DNA from: Christensenella intestinihominis
GTDB lineage: Bacteria; Bacillota; Clostridia; Christensenellales; Christensenellaceae
NCBI RefSeq assembly: GCF_001678845.1
Contig: NZ_MAIQ01000002.1
Coordinates: 310,001-374,000 of the forward strand
Direction of reading: 5' to 3'
Length of the DNA: 64,000 nucleotides
Below the pieces are notes generated by a model. It worked only from the letters and a program-made list of their open reading frames with translations, had not been told where the DNA came from and ran no database searches. Of the stretch, positions 60,501-64,000 are shown piece after piece. Every line of letters starts with the position of its first letter. Position 1 is the stretch's first letter. A program made the translations under genes and the position numbers.

Positions 60501-61162
60501 CGGACGAAAAAGGCGAAATCAAAATCCCGGTGCTTCTCGCGGGCCGCTACAAAATAACCGAGGTACGCAACGAACGCACGGCAGGATATATTGAACCGGG
60601 AAGTCAAACCGTCGAAGTGACGCACGACGGGACGGCAGCGGCAAATTTTGAAAATATCCTGCTACATGGGAATGTTAAGATCATCAAAACGGACGAAGCG
60701 GACAACAGGCTTAACGGCGCGGTGTTTGGTCTTTTTAAGATCGAGGACACAGCCGAGCAACCCGAAGCCGAGCCTACGGCGACAGGGACAGCGGAGCCGA
60801 CCAACGCACCAACCCCGGAAGCGTCCCCCACAGGAAGCAGCGGCGAACTGATTCAAGAATTTACGATCACGGAAAACGGGGAATATACGATCACGGGCCT
60901 ACCTTACGCGCATTATTACATCAAGGAATTGCAGCCCCCGGACGAAAGCTACCAGCTTAACGAAGTGGAATATAAATTCGCTCCTGTTCAAGACGGCGAA
61001 ACGGTGGAAATTACGGTCGTAAATGAGAAGATACCGCCGCACTCCAGCAATCCCCCTAAAACGGGCGACGACACAAATATTTTGTTATATATCCTGCTTG
61101 CGGTGATCGGCGGCGGTGCAATCGTAATCCTTATCGTAAAGAATAGAAAGCGCCGTGTTTAA
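57536..61162 (+). CDS. Cell-wall adhesin: thioester domain plus SpaA/Cna-B repeats, sortase anchored
   Basis: A 1208-residue surface protein. Signal peptide (about 1-27, ending SAFA) is followed by a thioester domain (about 30-260): Cys in IAYCLQYGV and the partner Gln in AMATQGLIWII are expected to form a Cys-Gln thioester that can bond covalently to host amines. Then come about eight to nine SpaA/Cna-B domains, visible by repeated VKIIKRDAETG, YTVTEVG, GYTISPDPIPF and KITKAAEDG phrases, which self-lock with Lys-Asn bonds. The end is PPKTGDD (LPXTG variant), a helix and RKRRV. ATG 57536 has AAAGGAATAG. It is cargo of a conjugative element. Confidence 0.93.
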   Translation: MKNGKRIIAFIVMLVMVIVAFPLSAFALDSGATFHYTHHSQYEYTFGPSFPPPFNVTDGYYKEWSTFHMTTDAGDTKIAYCLQYGVTVAQGSKYECTADYDDLADWQKELIRRTLVLGYNDHTGALYGGDWLDNAMATQGLIWIIASSQIDDPNEERIIDALLGCNPTARGIYDDLKSNVENYDTKPSFDGNEIELKYNPVNKRFETTINDANGVLRYYDFSAGGVSFTRSGNTLHISTANMFDNVEATATKTLPTDELPTIINGSPEYWIHNKYQNLVSLSPVSEGGETMSVTSSFKLKTEKVGNIRVVKRSEDGAVAGMRFRITGNGVDRTVTTANDGTITTEGLLANLDYTVTEVGTANRYVQPAAQTVRVLPGQTSSVTFSNVLKKFNIVVTKSDAETGTPKDTDATLNGAEYALYDSAGRLIDYIVANGRTATSKLIPLQTVKVVEKKPPTGYNLNSSPYTVTPNFAGQTIEIGRADVGVTDTVIKGQAAFVKFADVPLTGDSDDGGIKQPLPNVEFKLSLVSTGKEICRVKTDENGYAITPMLNYGRYLCEEIPSDANAGYKLIDPFEIEITTQGKIYRYILEDEAYNSEVKIIKRDAETGQPVQAETKFKIMDSTDNWVVQKINYPTPTEIDTFTTALDGSLVLPEPLRPGDFELYEVEAPHGYTISPDPIPFTITAENHAAVLEVESHNEPVKGTITVLKQGESLTGFAETEDEEYGTVYNPVYSLAGIPGTVYDVVAATDIVTPDGTTRANAGDVLDTITTGEDGRATSSDDCLLYIGSYQLIEKSVPAPLVLDPTPIPFEVTYEDQDTQIVATKAETTNARQKAVITLKKECETTLNQTYDPYPDITLGLFSRDEITGADGAVLLPKDALLEVVTLDENGAATINTDLPCGYKWYIKELQAGKGYILNGLEYDFSFDYAGMETPTVEIAVNDGDPIPNDLMHGSIKITKAAEDGKIESIPFKITGVSLTGVPYEGVFETDEKGEIKIPVLLAGRYKITEVRNERTAGYIEPGSQTVEVTHDGTAAANFENILLHGNVKIIKTDEADNRLNGAVFGLFKIEDTAEQPEAEPTATGTAEPTNAPTPEASPTGSSGELIQEFTITENGEYTITGLPYAHYYIKELQPPDESYQLNEVEYKFAPVQDGETVEITVVNEKIPPHSSNPPKTGDDTNILLYILLAVIGGGAIVILIVKNRKRRV

Positions 61163-61206
61163 GTGATATAATGTGCTTAAAAGATGCCGTAGGGAGAAAG
61201 TACGCA

Positions 61207-61476
61207 ATGTCGGACAGGTTAGATTTACATAGCTATTATTTTACTTGGGATGAATTATCATTTAAGCTATTTAGGAAAAAACGTTGCCCTGCTTGCGGCG
61301 AAAAGTTGAAGTATTTGTATAAAGAACGGTATATCGGAAAAGGGAGCAGGAACCCGTGGGTGATTAAAGATGAACGAGATAATTATACACGGGATTCATG
61401 GTATCGTTGCGAAAGATGCAACAAGGAATATTCTTTGCAAGAACTAATGCGTGTTGCTTCCCAAAAAGAAAAATAA
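61207..61476 (+). CDS. Small double zinc-ribbon protein
   Basis: An 89-residue protein with two CxxC knuckles, CPACGEKLKYLY and CERCNKEYSLQEL, about 45 residues apart, which can bind one zinc. The rest is charged with several aromatic residues. ATG 61207 follows AGGGAGAAAGTACGCA. It lies between the adhesin and the replication-initiator-like gene. Function is unknown; DNA or RNA contact is possible. Confidence 0.75.
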   Translation: MSDRLDLHSYYFTWDELSFKLFRKKRCPACGEKLKYLYKERYIGKGSRNPWVIKDERDNYTRDSWYRCERCNKEYSLQELMRVASQKEK

Positions 61477-61494
61477 ATCGTAATAAGCAGTTAA

Positions 61495-61522
61495 GGGTGT
61501 TTCAGTTGAAACGCTCTTTTTT
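61495..61522 (+). terminator. Terminator after the zinc-ribbon gene
   Basis: A 9-bp stem with two G-U pairs (GGGTGTTTC/GAAACGCTC) followed by T6. Confidence 0.75.
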
Positions 61523-61542
61523 GTTGGAAAGGAGTTGATAAG

Positions 61543-62355
61543 TTGGCAGTATACCGGGTCGAACGGACACGGGACTACACCGTTATGGCAAACTACCATT
61601 TGAGGGACACGGCCCTATCCCTCAAAGCAAAGGGCCTTTTGTCTCTCATGCTGTCATTGCCCGATAGCTGGGATTATACGACACGGGGCCTTGCGGCTAT
61701 ATGCCGCGACGGTGTGGACGCGATCAGGGCCACGGTGCGGGAGTTGGAGCGCAACGGGTATGTTATTCGCCGCCGTATCAGGAACGCGCAGGGGCAGCTA
61801 ACAGTTACGGAATATACGATATTAGAGCGGCCCCAGCCTAAACGGGAAAATCCAGTCTTGGAAAATCCAGTGCAGGAAAATCCAGCATTGGGAAAACCAA
61901 TACTGGAAAATCCCACACAATCAAATACTAAGAAATCAATTATACAAGAATTAAGAAATGATGAATCAAAGAAAGATCAATCTATCAATCCTACGGACGA
62001 GATCGAAACGATTGAAAAATGTCGGGCGCAGCTTTGTTCAAATATCGAATATGACACTTTATGCGAGCGATACGGCCCGGAGCAGGTAAACGAGATCGTG
62101 GAGCTTATGACTGAAACGATATGCAGCAAGAAAGACCACATACGGATTGCCGGGGAAGAAAAGCCCGCCAAGTTGGTAAAGGAACGGTTTATGCAGCTTA
62201 GATTTTCGCATATGGAATACGTCTTAAACTGCATGAAGAATAACACCACCAAGATCAGGAATATTAAGGGCTATCTTTTGACGGCTATATTTAACGCCCC
62301 GGCGACGATAGATAGCTTTTATCGGGCCGAGGTCAACCACGATCTATATTTGTAA
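61543..62355 (+). CDS. Replication-initiator-like helix-turn-helix protein (DUF6017 type)
   Basis: A 270-residue protein. Residues about 1-95 form a winged helix as in RepA_N/DnaD-like initiators (YTVMANYHLRDTALSLKAKGLLSLMLSLPDSWDYTTRGLAAICRDG, then a recognition helix and wing). A linker with four ENP repeats (ENPVLENPVQENP) leads to a C-terminal helical domain (about 160-270) like DUF6017. Such proteins are found in Tn1549-like conjugative elements next to PcfB and VirD4 genes, as here. The start is TTG 61543 with AAAGGAGTTGATAAG. It probably starts replication of the excised circle. Confidence 0.88.
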   Translation: MAVYRVERTRDYTVMANYHLRDTALSLKAKGLLSLMLSLPDSWDYTTRGLAAICRDGVDAIRATVRELERNGYVIRRRIRNAQGQLTVTEYTILERPQPKRENPVLENPVQENPALGKPILENPTQSNTKKSIIQELRNDESKKDQSINPTDEIETIEKCRAQLCSNIEYDTLCERYGPEQVNEIVELMTETICSKKDHIRIAGEEKPAKLVKERFMQLRFSHMEYVLNCMKNNTTKIRNIKGYLLTAIFNAPATIDSFYRAEVNHDLYL

Positions 62356-62369
62356 AGGAGTGATGAAGT

Positions 62370-62456
62370 ATGATTATGTGCATTGAATCGCTGGGAAAGG
62401 CCCAGCAGGAGCAAGCGGACACGGGCGGCGGTGATGACGATTGCAAGAATCCGTAA
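62370..62456 (+). CDS. 28-residue leader ORF overlapping pcfB
   Basis: ATG 62370 has an excellent AAAGGAGTGATGAAGT. The peptide (MIMCIESLGKAQQEQADTGG and nine more residues) ends at TAA 62454-62456, sixteen bases inside the next gene, which begins at TTG 62441. It may be a coupling peptide that feeds ribosomes to pcfB, or a real small protein. Confidence 0.6.
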   Translation: MIMCIESLGKAQQEQADTGGGDDDCKNP

Positions 62457-62935
62457 CAGAAAAAACGATTGCGTTTATTATCCGGGGCGAACAAATGACC
62501 GCTAACCTTTTGAGAAACGCAATCCAGCAATACCAACAGAATCGCCAAATCTCAAAGGCGAATAAGGCGCGGAAGCCGATGCAGGAATATAAAGGGAAAC
62601 AGAGCCTAAAGAAACTCAAAGAATCGGCAAACGGGAATATTTCAGATATTGAGATCACGGACAAAAATATAAAGGCGTTTGACCGCCACGCTCGGAAATA
62701 CAAGGTTGATTACGCGCTGAAAAAGGATAAATCCGTTGACCCGCCCCGTTGGTTGGTGTTCTTCAAGGCTAAAGACGCTGATTCTCTGCAAGCTGCTTTC
62801 CGGGAGTTTACCGCCCGGAAGCTAAAGAAGCAGGAGCGGCCCTCTATCCGGGAGCAGCTACGGAAATTCAAAGAACAGGTTAAGACGTTCACAAGAAACA
62901 AGGTTTTGAAAAAGGATAGGGGGATTGACCGATGA
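62441..62935 (+). CDS. PcfB-family conjugation protein
   Basis: A 164-residue basic protein (DUF3801/PcfB type). Its N-terminal IAFIIRGEQMTANLLRNAIQ and central EITDKNIKAFDRHARKYKVDYALKKDK are typical. PcfB in enterococcal pheromone plasmids helps couple the relaxosome to the VirD4-like PcfC. The start is TTG 62441, inside the 28-residue leader ORF, consistent with coupled translation. Its stop overlaps the ATG of the VirD4-like gene (ATGA). Confidence 0.88.
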   Translation: MQESVTEKTIAFIIRGEQMTANLLRNAIQQYQQNRQISKANKARKPMQEYKGKQSLKKLKESANGNISDIEITDKNIKAFDRHARKYKVDYALKKDKSVDPPRWLVFFKAKDADSLQAAFREFTARKLKKQERPSIREQLRKFKEQVKTFTRNKVLKKDRGIDR

Positions 62936-64000
62936 AGATTCCCCCGGAACTGAAAAAACGGCTTTTGTTACTAATTCCGTTCGGCCTTATATTTTGGATT
63001 ACAGATAAGCTGGGAATGGTCTATCGGTTGTCAGCCGGGACGGGCGCGGTCAAACTCTCAAACACGGTGCGGAATTTACCGCACCTTTTTGATTTCCCGG
63101 TAATTAGTCCGCACGGCAATGATTTATTGTTTGCGGTGATCGTTTCGGCGGTCATGCTGCTTGCGGTCTATCTCAAAAGTAAGAACGCGAAAAAGTACCG
63201 CAAAGGCGAGGAATACGGTTCGGCCCGCTGGGGAACCCCGGCAGATATTAAACCGTTTATGGACAAAGACCCACGCAAGAATGTGATATTGACACAGACC
63301 GAGGGACTAACCATGAACAGCCGCCCCAAAAACCCGAAGTATGCGCGGTCGAAAAACGTCATTGTGTACGGCGGGAGCGGGAGCGGGAAAACGCGCTTTT
63401 TCCTAAAACCCCAGCTTATGCAGCTACATTCAAGTTATGTCGTGACGGATAGCAAAGGTACTGTGATTTTGGAATGTGGCAAGCTGCTTGAACGGGCCGG
63501 GTACCGTATCAAGATTTTTAACACGATCAATTTTTCAAAATCCATGCACTATAACCCGTTTGCCTACATTCACAGCGAAAAAGATATTTTGAAGCTGGTT
63601 AATACGATCATCGAGAACACCAAAGGCGAGGGAGAAAAAGCGGGCGAGGATTTTTGGATTAAGGCCGAGCGGTTATATTACACGGCGTTGATCGGATATA
63701 TCCATTACGAAGCCCCGGTGGAAGAACAAAATATGATTACCCTGCTTGAAATGATCGACGCTTCCGAGGTGCGCGAGGACGACGAGAATTTTAAAAATGC
63801 GGTTGATTTGATGTTTGATCGGTTGGAAGAAAAAGACCCGGAGCATTTCGCGGTGCGTCAGTACAAGAAATATAAACTTGCTGCGGGAAAAACCGCAAAA
63901 TCAATTCTTGTATCATGCGGTGCGCGGCTGTCCCCGTTTGACATTGCGGAGCTACGCGAGATCATGGCCTACGACGAATTGGAGCTTGACACGCTGGGCG
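62932..64000 (+). CDS. VirD4/TraG-like type IV coupling protein, cut by window end
   Basis: The frame opens at ATG 62932 (overlapping pcfB) and stays open to the window end (356 codons seen). Two membrane helices lie at about residues 10-28 (LLLLIPFGLIFWI) and 65-82 (LLFAVIVSAVMLLAVYL). Then come EYGSARWGTPADIKPF, a motif common to VirD4/TraG proteins of Gram-positive elements, and Walker A VYGGSGSGKTRFF near residue 148. It pumps the relaxase-DNA complex into the mating channel. The C-terminal half lies outside the window. Confidence 0.95.
   Translation, partial: MKIPPELKKRLLLLIPFGLIFWITDKLGMVYRLSAGTGAVKLSNTVRNLPHLFDFPVISPHGNDLLFAVIVSAVMLLAVYLKSKNAKKYRKGEEYGSARWGTPADIKPFMDKDPRKNVILTQTEGLTMNSRPKNPKYARSKNVIVYGGSGSGKTRFFLKPQLMQLHSSYVVTDSKGTVILECGKLLERAGYRIKIFNTINFSKSMHYNPFAYIHSEKDILKLVNTIIENTKGEGEKAGEDFWIKAERLYYTALIGYIHYEAPVEEQNMITLLEMIDASEVREDDENFKNAVDLMFDRLEEKDPEHFAVRQYKKYKLAAGKTAKSILVSCGARLSPFDIAELREIMAYDELELDTLG

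Overview
The window looks like chromosome of an anaerobic, GC-moderate Gram-positive bacterium of the class Clostridia. A Christensenellales-type gut organism is my guess from gene style; no rRNA is present to confirm it. Supporting signs are a Spo0A with its typical C-terminal DNA-binding domain, a T-box leader before ileS, strong AGGAGG-type ribosome binding sites, frequent TTG starts, a SpoVB/MurJ-type flippase, a YabE-like G5/3D protein, and a glycyl radical enzyme with its activase.

Layout. 1-8.4 kb: a truncated unknown gene, three small unknown genes, ileS with a four-helix-bundle (S23-like) gene lodged between its T-box and the coding sequence, then a c-di-GMP phosphodiesterase with PAS domains. 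8.5-13.5 kb: rarA, the serC-serA serine operon, a small membrane protein and a DUF6125-like gene. 13.5-20.9 kb: a MecA-like penicillin-binding protein, a divergent G5/3D cell-wall protein, rsmA, pckA and a HAD phosphatase. 21-26 kb: an autoregulated PadR operon, a compact DnaA-box cluster, spo0A, and the KtrB/KtrA potassium uptake pair. 26-36 kb: a ferritin-like protein, then a sugar-sensing and uptake island. That island holds a histidine kinase fused to a dead sugar-ABC ATPase domain, an ANTAR response regulator, a zinc dehydrogenase, a cupin, and a ribose-type ABC transporter behind a promoter and leader terminator. 36-40.5 kb: flippase, a second EAL protein and an FMN reductase. 40.6-46.4 kb: a 1562-residue MBG-repeat surface protein with four near-identical 489-bp repeats, a small partner gene, and a Cys-rich small protein. 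46.6-53.2 kb: a tight DeoR / activase / glycyl radical enzyme / SorE-like dehydrogenase / PfkB kinase operon. 53.9-56.5 kb: an AT-rich BglII-like restriction-modification system with a controller protein and two perfect palindromic operators. 56.5-64 kb: tandem structured repeat units, a 3'-half tRNA-Ser(GGA) fragment, and the left end of an integrative conjugative element. The element carries a thioester/SpaA adhesin, a replication-initiator-like protein, PcfB and a VirD4-like coupling protein cut by the window end.

The most unusual items are (1) the pseudo-ABC-ATPase/GAF/histidine kinase with its ANTAR partner beside a sugar transporter whose leader carries an intrinsic terminator, a plausible transport-coupled antitermination circuit; (2) the T-box/S23/ileS arrangement and the AT-rich hairpin repeat family that accompanies it; (3) a five-site same-strand DnaA-box cluster downstream of spo0A; (4) hairpin units whose stems differ in sequence but keep pairing; and (5) a glycyl radical enzyme operon of unknown substrate. 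All functional calls come from reading motifs by eye; no database search was run.
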